Under the pieces are notes generated by a model. The model did not search any database. It was not told the DNA's origin and worked only from the letters and a program-made list of their open reading frames with translations. The translations under genes and the position numbers were made by a program. From NCBI GenBank assembly GCA_016721085.1, contig JADKJI010000005.1:248001-312000 (forward strand): a stretch of DNA of 64,000 nt, written 5' to 3'. Positions within the stretch are counted from its first letter, which is position 1, and each line of letters begins with the position of its first letter. This document shows positions 34,505-43,556 of this stretch, piece after piece. The stretch comes from Chitinophagaceae bacterium (GTDB lineage: Bacteria; Bacteroidota; Bacteroidia; Chitinophagales; Chitinophagaceae).

Positions 34505-35941
34505 ATGCTTTTTAACTCTATCGATTTTCTTATTTTCTTTATCGTCGTAACGACGTTCTTTTTCTCATTACCTCATGTTTACAGGTGGATACTCCTTCTC
34601 GTAGCTTCCTGCTTCTTCTACATGTTCTTTAAACCGGAATATATCCTCATTCTTGGTTTTACTATTGTAGTGGATTATATAGCTGGTATCAAAATAGAAG
34701 GGGCTGAAAAGAAATCAACAAAAAAGCAATACCTTATTTTAAGCCTTATCGCCAATATTGGTGTATTGGCTGTTTTCAAATATTTCAACTTCATAAACGA
34801 TAATATTACCGGCCTCTGCCAGCTTTTCGGATATACGAACCAGATTCCTTACCTCAAGATATTACTACCCATTGGACTTAGCTTCCACACCTTCCAGGCT
34901 ATGAGCTATACTATTGAAGTGTATAGAGGCAATCAGAAAGCTGAAAGGCATTTCGGTATCTATTCCCTTTATGTAATGTACTATCCCCAGTTGGTAGCTG
35001 GTCCAATAGAACGTCCACAGAACATCCTTCATCAACTAAAAGAACATCATAAGTTCAGTTACGACCGATTCTTAAGCGGGTTGACACTTATCGGATGGGG
35101 TCTTTTCAAGAAAGTTGTGGTGGCCGACCGCCTATCCATCATTACCGATTCAATGTATGCGGGCACTTATGGTTTCAATACTGTATGGTCATTGATAGGA
35201 ACCCTGTTCTTTTCATTCCAGATCTATTGCGACTTTTCAGGATACTCTGATATAGCCACAGGTTGCGCACGAATTATGGGCGTTCACCTCATGACGAATT
35301 TCAACTATCCTTATTTCGCCAAATCGGTATCAGAATTCTGGAAACGATGGCATATATCCTTATCTACCTGGTTCAGGGATTACCTATACATTCCTCTTGG
35401 AGGTAACAGGGTGCCTCTACCTCGTCAGGCATTTAACATGTTCATGGTATTCATGATCAGTGGTATTTGGCATGGTGCAGGGTGGACGTTTGTGATATGG
35501 GGATTTTTACATGGAGTAGCTGTCACTTTCGAACTGATTACCAAAAACTCAAGGAAAACCTTTTTTGCTAATTGGCCAGCCTGGCTACATAATGGATTAA
35601 GCGTTTTCGGTGTATTCGTATTCGTTCAATTTGTTTGGATATTCTTCAGAGCAGAAACTTTCCAGAAAGCTTATAGTGTAATTAAAGGATTCTTCAACTA
35701 TACATCTTTCAGTGCCCAATACGAGCAGCTTACCGCAGCGTTGAAATACTCACTCCTTGTTGGCTTCTTTGTATTGGTCAATTTCATACTTTTTGAAATA
35801 TTCATGAGGAAAGAAAGGATAAAACAGCTTTTTGAAGATAAGCCCTATCTGAGAATGATATTCTATAGTTATCTATTCCTGTTGTTTATCTTTTTCGGTT
35901 CATTCAAAAACGCTCAAAGCTTTATTTACTTCCAATTCTAA
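34505..35941 (+). CDS. MBOAT family O-acyltransferase (AlgI/DltB-like)
   Basis: A 478-residue polytopic inner-membrane acyltransferase. SEFWKRWHISLSTWFRDYLY contains conserved His283 and GIWHGAGWTFVIWGFLHG contains the catalytic His323, as in AlgI and PatA-type MBOAT enzymes. They move acyl (often acetyl) groups across the membrane onto exported glycans. The next gene is an SGNH-type protein 12 bases downstream, the usual partner that finishes the transfer in the periplasm. The glycan target is not shown by the neighbours. Confidence 0.92.
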   Translation: MLFNSIDFLIFFIVVTTFFFSLPHVYRWILLLVASCFFYMFFKPEYILILGFTIVVDYIAGIKIEGAEKKSTKKQYLILSLIANIGVLAVFKYFNFINDNITGLCQLFGYTNQIPYLKILLPIGLSFHTFQAMSYTIEVYRGNQKAERHFGIYSLYVMYYPQLVAGPIERPQNILHQLKEHHKFSYDRFLSGLTLIGWGLFKKVVVADRLSIITDSMYAGTYGFNTVWSLIGTLFFSFQIYCDFSGYSDIATGCARIMGVHLMTNFNYPYFAKSVSEFWKRWHISLSTWFRDYLYIPLGGNRVPLPRQAFNMFMVFMISGIWHGAGWTFVIWGFLHGVAVTFELITKNSRKTFFANWPAWLHNGLSVFGVFVFVQFVWIFFRAETFQKAYSVIKGFFNYTSFSAQYEQLTAALKYSLLVGFFVLVNFILFEIFMRKERIKQLFEDKPYLRMIFYSYLFLLFIFFGSFKNAQSFIYFQF

Positions 35942-35953
35942 TCAACCGCATTC

Positions 35954-36889
35954 ATGAAATATCGCAACCACATAATAATTACAGTAGCAGTTGTAGCAGG
36001 ATTATTCCTGCTGGATGGATGGTTCACCAAAAGATTCCAGGCTAATAATCTTTACAAAACCCAATGGATCATCCATAAAGAAAAACAGAACTACGACTAT
36101 GCAGTACTAGGCGCTTCTCATGCATATATGGGATTTGATGTAGAATTGGCCGATTCAACACTCGGCATGAAAGGGATCAATATTTCACTGGATGGAAGCC
36201 ATATCGGCACACAAAGCGTATTAGCAGATATCTTCTACAAAAGAAATGAGAACAAGACAAAATACCTTTTCATCTGCTTAGACAACCCCAATCTTGCTAA
36301 TTCAGAATTACAGACCGATATAGCTGATGGAAGAATGATTCCGTTCCTGAATTATGACGAAGTGTTTTCTCATTACAAAGACTTTGGCAAGAAATGGTAT
36401 TTCGACCGTTATCTTCCTTTCTGGAAATATGCTGAATACAATTATTATTGGGGACCACATATACTATCTAACACCTATCTCAATTACATGAAACAGGATT
36501 TCGATAGTACTACTGGTTCACGATACAGCTATAGCGACAAGTATGATAATTGGGATACAACCATGGCTCCCGTTGATTTCGGGGAATCAAATGGCGCTTT
36601 CAAGTACCTTAACAAAGTGATTAATATTTGTAAAGAGAAAAATGTAAAACCAATCCTCTTTGTTCTGCCTCTTACCTTAGCCGATACTTCTGCTGCAGGT
36701 AAAAATCATATCAGTAGCTTCACATCCTATTGCGAAAAGAAAGGACTCGACTTCATTTATATAGGCGATTACCTGAACTATCAGTATGAATATTTTTCTG
36801 ACAAAGGACACCTGAATAAAAAAGGAGCAGAGAAGAGTACAGCCCTCTTATTACAAATACTAAAGGAAAAGCAAGTCCTGAATAAGTAA
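35954..36889 (+). CDS. SGNH-hydrolase-like partner of MBOAT acyltransferase
   Basis: A 311-residue protein with an N-terminal membrane anchor (7-24), then an SGNH-type fold. The motif VLGASHAYMGFD places Ser55 at the nucleophile position, and the C-terminal DKGHLN supplies Asp283 and His286. LFICLDNPNL and KPILFVLPLT are the core strands. In AlgJ/AlgX/DltD-like pairs, such proteins transfer the acyl group delivered by the MBOAT partner. It shares the promoter at 34454 and ends in a strong terminator. Confidence 0.8.
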   Translation: MKYRNHIIITVAVVAGLFLLDGWFTKRFQANNLYKTQWIIHKEKQNYDYAVLGASHAYMGFDVELADSTLGMKGINISLDGSHIGTQSVLADIFYKRNENKTKYLFICLDNPNLANSELQTDIADGRMIPFLNYDEVFSHYKDFGKKWYFDRYLPFWKYAEYNYYWGPHILSNTYLNYMKQDFDSTTGSRYSYSDKYDNWDTTMAPVDFGESNGAFKYLNKVINICKEKNVKPILFVLPLTLADTSAAGKNHISSFTSYCEKKGLDFIYIGDYLNYQYEYFSDKGHLNKKGAEKSTALLLQILKEKQVLNK

Positions 36890-36918
36890 TTCATCTGTTT
36901 TATTCAGTTATATGAAAT

Positions 36919-36950
36919 AAAAAAACCGCTCCATCAGGAGCGGTTTTCTA
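36919..36950. terminator. Bidirectional terminator
   Basis: AAAACCGCTCC (36922-36932) pairs with GGAGCGGTTTT (36937-36947) around ATCA; both strands have T-runs after the stem. It serves the SGNH gene (plus) and the nrdJ gene (minus). Confidence 0.88.
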
Positions 36951-36974
36951 TTTAGAGTATTGCTTACTTATTGT

Positions 36975-39900
36975 TTAGCTGCAACCCATGCTGTTGCCAC
37001 AGTTCAGGCATTTGTAGCAGGTACCACTACGGATAGTTATATGTCCGCAAGTGTTACAAGCAGGAGCATCGCTCTGCATGTTCTTTGCTGCTGCATTCAC
37101 CATATCCAGACTGCTTTCAGCTCTTACAGCGCGTGGAGCGGTTGCTTTCACTGGTTCTGCATCGGCTGGTTTGGTGCGGGCAGGAACAATACGAACTTCA
37201 CTCAATTCAGGAGTAGCTTTCTTATCGTACTCGAGAGATGTTGGAATTTCATCCCAATCATCAGTACCGGTATTCAATACTTCAGGCTTGTCAAGAACAT
37301 GAACGAGGTCAGTTCTTCCCAGGTACTCATAAGCCAACGCCCTGAAGATGAAGTCTACTATTGAGGTAGTTGTTTTGATATTCGGGTGATCCACCATTCC
37401 TGATGGTTCGAAGCGGGTGAACACGAATTTCTCTACGAACTCTTCTAAAGGCACACCGTATTGGAGACCGATAGATATAGATATAGCGAAACAGTTCAGC
37501 ATACTTCTCATGGTAGCTCCTTCCTTGGCCATGTCGATGAAGATTTCACCTACAGTACCATCACCGTATTCACCGGTGCGGAGGAAGAGGGCTTGACCGT
37601 TGATTTTCGCTTTCTGTGTAAATCCACGACGCTTAGCAGGAAGTGTTCTGCGCTCAACGATGCGAGCTAGTTCACGTTTCAGTTTGGTATCGGGAGAAGA
37701 TTGAACACGCTTTTGAACTTCTTCCAACAACTCTTCTACAGTAAGCTTACCCATATCCACGATATTCGATTCAATGGCTGCAGTTGCTGTAGCAGTTTCA
37801 TCTGCTTTTGCTTCTTCCGTTGTATCTTCTTTTTTCTTCTTATCGCTCTTGTTGCTGAGAGGTTGGCTCATCTTAGATCCATCACGGTAGAGAGCGCATG
37901 CTTTCAAACCTAACTGCCAGCTGAGTAAATAAGAATCGGAGATCTCTTCAACATTCGCCTCGTTAGGAAGGTTGATAGTTTTAGAAATCGCGCCGCTTAA
38001 GAAAGGCTGAGCTGCACCCATCATACGGATATGTCCGTGTGCATGGATATAGCGTTCGCCTTTCTTACCGCACTTATTGGCACAGTCAAAAACGGGCAGG
38101 TGTTCGTTCTTTAAGTAAGGGGCACCTTCAATAGTCATGGTACCACATACATAATCATTAGCCGCTTCTATTTCTTCATCGGTAAAGCCTAAAGCTTCGA
38201 GGAGGTTCCATTCAAAATTGAAATATTGTTCTGGCTTGAATCCTAAGCGTTGCAGACATTCTTCACCCAGATTGTAAACGTTGAATACGAATCCGATTTC
38301 GAATGCTGTACCTACGCCCCCATCCAGTTTCTTGATTTCTTCAGCGATGAATCCCTTTTCGCTGAGTGACTGGTGGTTGATATGAGGAGCACCAGCAAAA
38401 GTTCCTGAACCTACAGTGTACTTGATGATGGCATCAGTTTCTTTTTCGCTGTAACCTAAATTCTTCAAGGCAGCAGGAACAGATTGGTTGATGATCTTGA
38501 AATAACCACCACCGCTGAGCTTCTTGAATTTCACCAGGGCGAAATCTGGTTCAACACCTGTAGTATCGCAATCCATTACCAGACCGATAGTACCTGTTGG
38601 GGCGATAACGGTAGTCTGTGCGTTGCGGTAACCATATTTCTCACCTAATTGTACTGCTTCATCCCATGCTTTGGTAGCTGCAGTCAGTAAATAATCTGGA
38701 CAATATTTAGCCTTGATACCTTGTGGCTTAACGCTCAATTTTTCATACTCATCAGCATCATAAGCAGCTAAACGATGATTGCGCATTACACGCATCATAT
38801 GCTCCTTATTCTCTTCGTATTTAGCGAATGGTCCGAGTATAGAAGCGATTTCTGCAGATGTTTTGTAAGTAATACCGGTCATGATAGCAGTAAGGGCACC
38901 AGCGATACCGCGGGCTTCTTCACTATCATAAGCAATACCCATAACCATCAGCATGCTTCCCAGGTTAGCATAACCCAAACCGAGAGTACGATAATCGTAA
39001 CTCAATTGGGCTACATCCTTACTTGGGAATTGAGCCATCAGAACAGATACTTCAAGAACAACTGTCCACAAACGGCTTGTATATTCAAAACCGTCTACAT
39101 CTACGGTATTGGTGTCTTCGTTATAGAACTTGCGGAGGTTTACAGAAGCAAGGTTACAAGCGGTATTGTCGAGGAACATATACTCGCTGCAAGGGTTAGA
39201 AGCCCTGATTGGACCACCTTCAGGACAAGTATGCCACTCGTTGATAGTAGTGTCGTACTGTGTTCCTGGATCGGCACAACGCCATGCTGCATAAGATAAT
39301 TGGTTCCATACTTCGCGAGCAGGAATTTTCTTCATCACACGGCCATCCATACGCGCTTTCAGTTCCCAATCTTCATCTTTTTCAAGCTTATCGAAGAAAT
39401 CGTTCGGAATACGAACGGAATTATTACTGTTTTGTCCGCTTACTGTACGATAGGCTTCTCCTTCGTAATCACTTGGATAACCAGCTGCAATCAAAGCACC
39501 CACTTTCTTCTCTTCTTCCACTTTCCAGTTGATGAACTCCATGATTTCAGGATGATCCAGATCCAGACACACCATCTTGGCAGCGCGGCGGGTTGTACCA
39601 CCACTCTTGATAGCTCCTGCAGCACGGTCGCCTATCTTAAGGAAACTCATCAAACCTGAAGAAGTACCACCACCACTTAATTTTTCGCTTTCCCCACGGA
39701 TATTACTGAAGTTAGTTCCCACACCAGAACCATATTTGAAAATGCGGGCTTCTCTAACCCACAGATCCATGATACCCCCTTCGTTCACCAAATCATCATC
39801 CACGCTAAGGATGAAGCAAGCATGAGGCTGTGGTCTTTCATAAGCAGAAGTTGATTTCTTCAACTGTCCGTCATTAGCATCCACAAAGTAGTGACCCTGT

Positions 39901-40358
39901 GGTTTGCCTTTGATACCATAGCTTTCATACAAACCGGTATTGAACCATTGTGGACTGTTAGGAACACATGCCTGATTCAGGATAGAGTATACCAGCTCTT
40001 CATAAAAGATCTGTGCATCATTTGGTGTAGCGAAGTAACCGTAACGCTCACCCCAAACGCGCCAGCAATTGGCCATACGGTGAGCAACTTGCTTTACAGA
40101 TGTTTCACGACCCAATGAACCATCGGGTTGCGGTACACCTGCTTTCCTGAAATATTTTTGAGCGAGGATGTCGGTAGCGATCTGACTCCACTGATGTGGT
40201 ACTTCCACATTAGTCATTTCAAATACTACTTCTCCACTTGGGTTGCGTATTACTGAAGTACGATAATCATACTCGAACTGATCGAATACATTCACTGCTT
40301 CCTTTGTGAAGCGACGGGTAAATTGTAAGCCTTTCATAGTTTGCTTATTATTAGACAT
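36975..40358 (-). CDS. nrdJ: Adenosylcobalamin-dependent (class II) ribonucleotide reductase
   Basis: A 1127-residue enzyme that reduces ribonucleotides to deoxyribonucleotides with a B12-derived radical. Core patterns include ACVPNSPQWFNTGLYESYGI, GSGVGTNFSNIRG, SNPCSEYMFLDNTACNLASVNL, and VIAPTGTIGLVMDCDTTGVE with the active-site loop. The C-terminus after about residue 1095 has a metal-binding-like tail with five cysteines (CNTCGHITIRSGTCYKC then CGNSMGC), which also holds the redox pair. A linker rich in Lys/Glu/Ala (about 830-870) separates the core from the tail domain. No class I or III reductase is in the window, and no cobalamin riboswitch is visible upstream. Confidence 0.95.
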   Translation of the reverse strand: MSNNKQTMKGLQFTRRFTKEAVNVFDQFEYDYRTSVIRNPSGEVVFEMTNVEVPHQWSQIATDILAQKYFRKAGVPQPDGSLGRETSVKQVAHRMANCWRVWGERYGYFATPNDAQIFYEELVYSILNQACVPNSPQWFNTGLYESYGIKGKPQGHYFVDANDGQLKKSTSAYERPQPHACFILSVDDDLVNEGGIMDLWVREARIFKYGSGVGTNFSNIRGESEKLSGGGTSSGLMSFLKIGDRAAGAIKSGGTTRRAAKMVCLDLDHPEIMEFINWKVEEEKKVGALIAAGYPSDYEGEAYRTVSGQNSNNSVRIPNDFFDKLEKDEDWELKARMDGRVMKKIPAREVWNQLSYAAWRCADPGTQYDTTINEWHTCPEGGPIRASNPCSEYMFLDNTACNLASVNLRKFYNEDTNTVDVDGFEYTSRLWTVVLEVSVLMAQFPSKDVAQLSYDYRTLGLGYANLGSMLMVMGIAYDSEEARGIAGALTAIMTGITYKTSAEIASILGPFAKYEENKEHMMRVMRNHRLAAYDADEYEKLSVKPQGIKAKYCPDYLLTAATKAWDEAVQLGEKYGYRNAQTTVIAPTGTIGLVMDCDTTGVEPDFALVKFKKLSGGGYFKIINQSVPAALKNLGYSEKETDAIIKYTVGSGTFAGAPHINHQSLSEKGFIAEEIKKLDGGVGTAFEIGFVFNVYNLGEECLQRLGFKPEQYFNFEWNLLEALGFTDEEIEAANDYVCGTMTIEGAPYLKNEHLPVFDCANKCGKKGERYIHAHGHIRMMGAAQPFLSGAISKTINLPNEANVEEISDSYLLSWQLGLKACALYRDGSKMSQPLSNKSDKKKKEDTTEEAKADETATATAAIESNIVDMGKLTVEELLEEVQKRVQSSPDTKLKRELARIVERRTLPAKRRGFTQKAKINGQALFLRTGEYGDGTVGEIFIDMAKEGATMRSMLNCFAISISIGLQYGVPLEEFVEKFVFTRFEPSGMVDHPNIKTTTSIVDFIFRALAYEYLGRTDLVHVLDKPEVLNTGTDDWDEIPTSLEYDKKATPELSEVRIVPARTKPADAEPVKATAPRAVRAESSLDMVNAAAKNMQSDAPACNTCGHITIRSGTCYKCLNCGNSMGCS

Positions 40359-40822
40359 AAGAGCCGTTAGATTTGGTGTGTGTTAAGAAATTATTACCGA
40401 AACGGGGAAAACGAAAATATTGTCTCAAATCCACTTTTTCGGGGTTGAGATATGCACAGTCTGTGGATAATAGAATCTTGAAATTTCGAAGTGCCCGCCT
40501 GTATTCGTTTAGCCGGTTTTTAAGGTTTTTTCACACCAATCATGCAAAAAAAATTTTGGTGGATACCGCGAAAAAATCTAGCGATCCCGTTATTTCAAGT
40601 CCTCCCCAATGAAACACACAATTCCTTCTAACACAACATTCAATGAAAGCCCTTGTTTCATGCCTGTTTCAAATGAACTACACTACACCTTATGATTGCT
40701 AAAATCCATAAAAGCCGCTACAGCAGCAGCTTACAGCCAATTACAATTCCATTACCTGCAGTAAGAATTTGTAAAACCTGTTCTACAGGATTGTTTCACA
40801 GAAATTTCGTTTTTTTGCAGGA
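40359..40822. other. Intergenic region between nrdJ and a DUF2490 gene
   Basis: The 464 bases hold no open frame worth calling. A perfect DnaA-box match on the minus strand (TGTGGATAA, 40462-40470) and a weaker one (GTGGATACC, 40558-40566) are present, and a possible promoter for the plus-strand gene (TTG at 40791) ends just before it. No riboswitch consensus was found. Confidence 0.5.
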
Positions 40823-41551
40823 ATGAAAAAATGCTTTTTACTTCTCTCGCTACTGTTTCTGATCCAGTTTACCCTCACTGCACAAACACAAAGCCGTACT
40901 GGTGGCTGGTTCGCCATCCTGAATTCCATAAAGCTCTCAAAAAAAGTTACCCTGCAGGCAGATTTCCATTACAGAACCTCCGACGCCTGGCAACATTTGC
41001 AAACACTGATCATTCGTCCAGGTATCACTTATCGTTTCAACCCCAATTTCTGGACAGTTCTGGGTTACAACCATCTCAATACCAGAACAACCATCAATGG
41101 TTTCACTTCTTATCTGGCAGAAAATCACCTTTGGGAACAGTTTTGGTTTCGTCATACTCTTCAAAAATTCACTGTCACAAACCGAATAACTTTTGAACAA
41201 CGCTTTTTACCAACTCCTGTACTGGAAGGAAACAAGGTAAAAAACTCGGGCTTCCACTATGTAAACCGTTTCCGTTACTGGGTACGATTTATGCACCCCT
41301 TCAAATACGAAAAAAATTTCTCTAAAGGAATGTATGGGATATTACAGGAAGAACTATTCCTGAATTTTGGGAATATTTCATTCGCAAATGGGCACAGTTT
41401 CGATCAATCGAGAACATTTGGAGGACTAGGATTTCGCTTTTCTCCACGTTTTGACCTTGAAATTGGCTATCAATATCGAAGAGTACAAGGAAAAGGAACC
41501 CTTGCTTTTAACGATAATCTTCTGCAAGCCACCACATTACTCCGATTATAA
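40823..41551 (+). CDS. DUF2490 family outer-membrane protein
   Basis: A 242-residue exported protein. Signal peptide 1-20 (ending LTAQ), then a beta-rich domain with ILNSIKLSKKVTLQADFHYRTSD, IRPGITYRFNPNFWTVLGYNHL, TFEQRFLPTP and the terminal FGGLGFRFSPRFDLEIGYQYR, matching DUF2490, a family of small predicted outer-membrane barrels. Function unknown. Confidence 0.85.
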   Translation: MKKCFLLLSLLFLIQFTLTAQTQSRTGGWFAILNSIKLSKKVTLQADFHYRTSDAWQHLQTLIIRPGITYRFNPNFWTVLGYNHLNTRTTINGFTSYLAENHLWEQFWFRHTLQKFTVTNRITFEQRFLPTPVLEGNKVKNSGFHYVNRFRYWVRFMHPFKYEKNFSKGMYGILQEELFLNFGNISFANGHSFDQSRTFGGLGFRFSPRFDLEIGYQYRRVQGKGTLAFNDNLLQATTLLRL

Positions 41552-41613
41552 CAGTTCAAATGCAAGGGTTTGGAAAAGTTTTTGCATTTTTGTAGCAAAT
41601 CAATAGACCGGGC

Positions 41614-42369
41614 ATGACCCATAGCATTTATTCATCGCTTACCGAAAAGAAAGCTAAAGGCCATAAATCTTTCGCCGTTTTAATCGACCCAGACAAGGTG
41701 AACCCAGCTTCTATGGACGAATTACTGGGCTTGGTTACTGAAGCCCGAGTTGATTATCTACTGGTTGGTGGCAGCCTGGTGATCAGCAACCGTCTCGACG
41801 AAGTGGTACTCCAAATAAAAAAGAGCTGCGATATACCTGTCATCCTTTTCCCGGGAAGTCCTTCGCAGATCACCACACACGCCGATGCCCTCTTATATCT
41901 TTCCCTTATTTCAGGACGTAATCCTGAATTACTCATAGGACAACATGTAATTTCTGCCGCCGCAGTAAAGCAAAGTGGTTTAGAAATAATCAGTACCGGT
42001 TATATGGTTATTGATGGTGGAGCGCCAACCACTGTCTCATATATCAGCAATGCAGCTCCAATTCCTGCCGACAAGAATGAAATTGCCATGTGCACAGCTA
42101 TGGCTGGAGAAATGCTGGGAATGAAACTGATTTACATGGATGCCGGCAGTGGCGCTAAAAGACCCATACACGAAAGCATGATTGAACAGGTAGCAAGAGT
42201 CATTGAAGCCCCGTTAGTGATCGGTGGTGGCATCAAAGACCCTGAGAAAGCCTATATCAACTGCAAAGCAGGCGCTGATGTGATTGTGATTGGAAATGCT
42301 ATCGAGAAAGACCCTACTCTCATAAGGGAAATGAGTGATGCTATTCACTCGGTTATCATACCCGCTTAA
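41614..42369 (+). CDS. Geranylgeranylglyceryl/heptaprenylglyceryl phosphate synthase family
   Basis: A 251-residue TIM-barrel prenyltransferase. SFAVLIDPDKVNP is the conserved start, followed by YLLVGGSLVIS, VILFPGSPSQI, ADALLYLSLISGRNPELLIGQH, YMDAGSGAKRPI and PLVIGGGIKDPEKAY. The family joins a polyprenyl group to sn-glycerol-1-phosphate. Bacterial group II members occur widely in Bacteroidetes, where the lipid made is not well settled. Monocistronic. Confidence 0.93.
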   Translation: MTHSIYSSLTEKKAKGHKSFAVLIDPDKVNPASMDELLGLVTEARVDYLLVGGSLVISNRLDEVVLQIKKSCDIPVILFPGSPSQITTHADALLYLSLISGRNPELLIGQHVISAAAVKQSGLEIISTGYMVIDGGAPTTVSYISNAAPIPADKNEIAMCTAMAGEMLGMKLIYMDAGSGAKRPIHESMIEQVARVIEAPLVIGGGIKDPEKAYINCKAGADVIVIGNAIEKDPTLIREMSDAIHSVIIPA

Positions 42370-42581
42370 TTAACTTTTACTTCGCAAAAACACTTATTGC
42401 AATTACGAATGAGTAGTTGAACAGTGTAAAATGCTATACCTAAAGCATTTTTCGCTAACAATTGTTATCTAAAATAATTTCGTATCCCACCAAATTTTCA
42501 CATAAAAACAAGACTATTCTTAAAAAAAATGATTTCTTTTGTGCCGGTAAACTTTTAAGCACCAGAACACTCTAATAAGAA

Positions 42582-42713
42582 ATGCAAAAAAATCTCACCA
42601 TAATACTCGCTGATGTAGCTGCTAACGTGGCTACTATACTGCGTGGGGTTTTTCCTGTACAACCTCGTACAGTTTTTATCAGTCGCCCAATTCCCGTTGT
42701 GGTGCGACGTTGA
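42582..42713 (+). CDS. Candidate arginine leader peptide, 43 residues
   Basis: A short open frame starts ATG at 42582 and ends TGA at 42713, in the 458-base gap before the arginine genes. It reads MQKNLTIILADVAANV, then a second half rich in arginine codons: CGT at residue 21, CGT at 29, CGC at 35 and two consecutive CGA-CGT directly before the stop (IPVVVRR). Five of 43 codons are Arg, four in the last 15. Position, length and ending suit a leader peptide for ribosome-mediated control of the downstream genes, but this is inference: conservation in relatives has not been tested and no strong terminator follows. Confidence 0.4.
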   Translation: MQKNLTIILADVAANVATILRGVFPVQPRTVFISRPIPVVVRR

Positions 42714-42772
42714 TACCATTCTACCATAGTGTCCTTTCAGGTATCGGAACTATGAACCCCACAAAGGGGACT
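42643..42772 (+). promoter_or_regulatory. Leader RNA with competing base pairings
   Basis: GTGGGGTT (42643-42650) can pair perfectly with AACCCCAC (42755-42762); CATAGT (42725-42730) with ACTATG (42749-42754); and alternatively AGTGTCCTTT (42728-42737) with AAAGGGGACT (42763-42772, one mismatch and one G-U). The first two are compatible, the third excludes both. A further hairpin CTGTAC-AACCTC-GTACAG followed by TTTTT (42655-42677) lies within the short open frame. These are the ingredients of an attenuator, though a terminator directly before the first gene is missing. Confidence 0.35.
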
Positions 42773-42827
42773 CGTGTACTATTCCACATTTTCAACGATT
42801 GAATTTCACCTTTTTATCTTGACCGCA

Positions 42828-43541
42828 ATGGAACAGCAGCATAGTTTTCAGATTGTTATAGCCAATGAATCGCATCTCGACTTCGCCACCATCATCTGTG
42901 ATGAAATGGCCAATTCCGCTAAAGCCCGTGGCACCGGAATCGCCAAAAGAACCCCTGAATATATTCAGGAAAAGATGAGGGAAGACAAAGCCGTGATCGC
43001 CTTTAACCAGGATGGCATCTGGGCCGGTTTCTGCTATATAGAAACCTGGAGCCATGGCGAATATGTGGCCAACTCCGGACTCATCGTAGCACCCGCTTTC
43101 CGCAAAAGCGGATTGGCAAAAGCCATCAAAAAGAAAGTATTTGAACTGAGCCGTAAAAAATACCCCGAAGCCAAGATCTTCGGTCTTACTACCGGTCTCG
43201 CCGTTATGAAAATCAATAGCGAACTCGGCTACGAACCTGTAACCTATAGCGAACTGAGCCAAGACGAAGCGTTCTGGGCAGGTTGCAAAAGCTGTGTGAA
43301 CTATGAGATACTGATGAGCAAGGATCGCAAAAACTGTATGTGTACAGCAATGCTCTATGATCCAAAAGATCATTATGAGCCAGAAGAGACTAAACAGTTC
43401 TTCGAAGAGAATGTTAGCGGGCTTGAAAGACTTCTCAAGTTCAAACAATGGAAATTGCTGAAACCTTTCCTCCGTAAAGAGAAAGAAGGTAATGGCGGCG
43501 GCACCCATAAATCATTCTTGCACTTTTTTTTCAACTTATAA
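42828..43541 (+). CDS. GNAT N-acetyltransferase, probable N-acetylglutamate synthase
   Basis: A 237-residue acetyltransferase. The acetyl-CoA loop region is visible in NSGLIVAPAFRKSGLAKAIKKKVFELSRKKYP (about residues 82-113), with GLTTGLAVMKINSELGYEPV afterwards. It starts at ATG 42828, not at the TTG/ATG options upstream that run into the leader. It is the first gene of the arginine cluster, 15 bases before argG, and no other argA or argJ is present, so acetylation of glutamate is the likely job. The C-terminal end (GGGTHKSFLHFFFNL) looks low in information and may be a read-through extension. Confidence 0.75.
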   Translation: MEQQHSFQIVIANESHLDFATIICDEMANSAKARGTGIAKRTPEYIQEKMREDKAVIAFNQDGIWAGFCYIETWSHGEYVANSGLIVAPAFRKSGLAKAIKKKVFELSRKKYPEAKIFGLTTGLAVMKINSELGYEPVTYSELSQDEAFWAGCKSCVNYEILMSKDRKNCMCTAMLYDPKDHYEPEETKQFFEENVSGLERLLKFKQWKLLKPFLRKEKEGNGGGTHKSFLHFFFNL

Positions 43542-43556
43542 ATCCACCACCCCGGA

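Noticed and set aside
40462..40470. Chromosome replication origin
   Set aside because: Only one perfect DnaA box, no cluster of boxes, no dnaA or dnaN gene nearby.
40359..40822. Cobalamin riboswitch before nrdJ
   Set aside because: No GCCACTG-type B12 box or typical flanking stems found; the region is also on the wrong side for several of the candidate stems.
42792..43508. Leftward 238-residue frame opposite the N-acetyltransferase
   Set aside because: Long but antisense to a gene with clear motifs; its translation has no family pattern.
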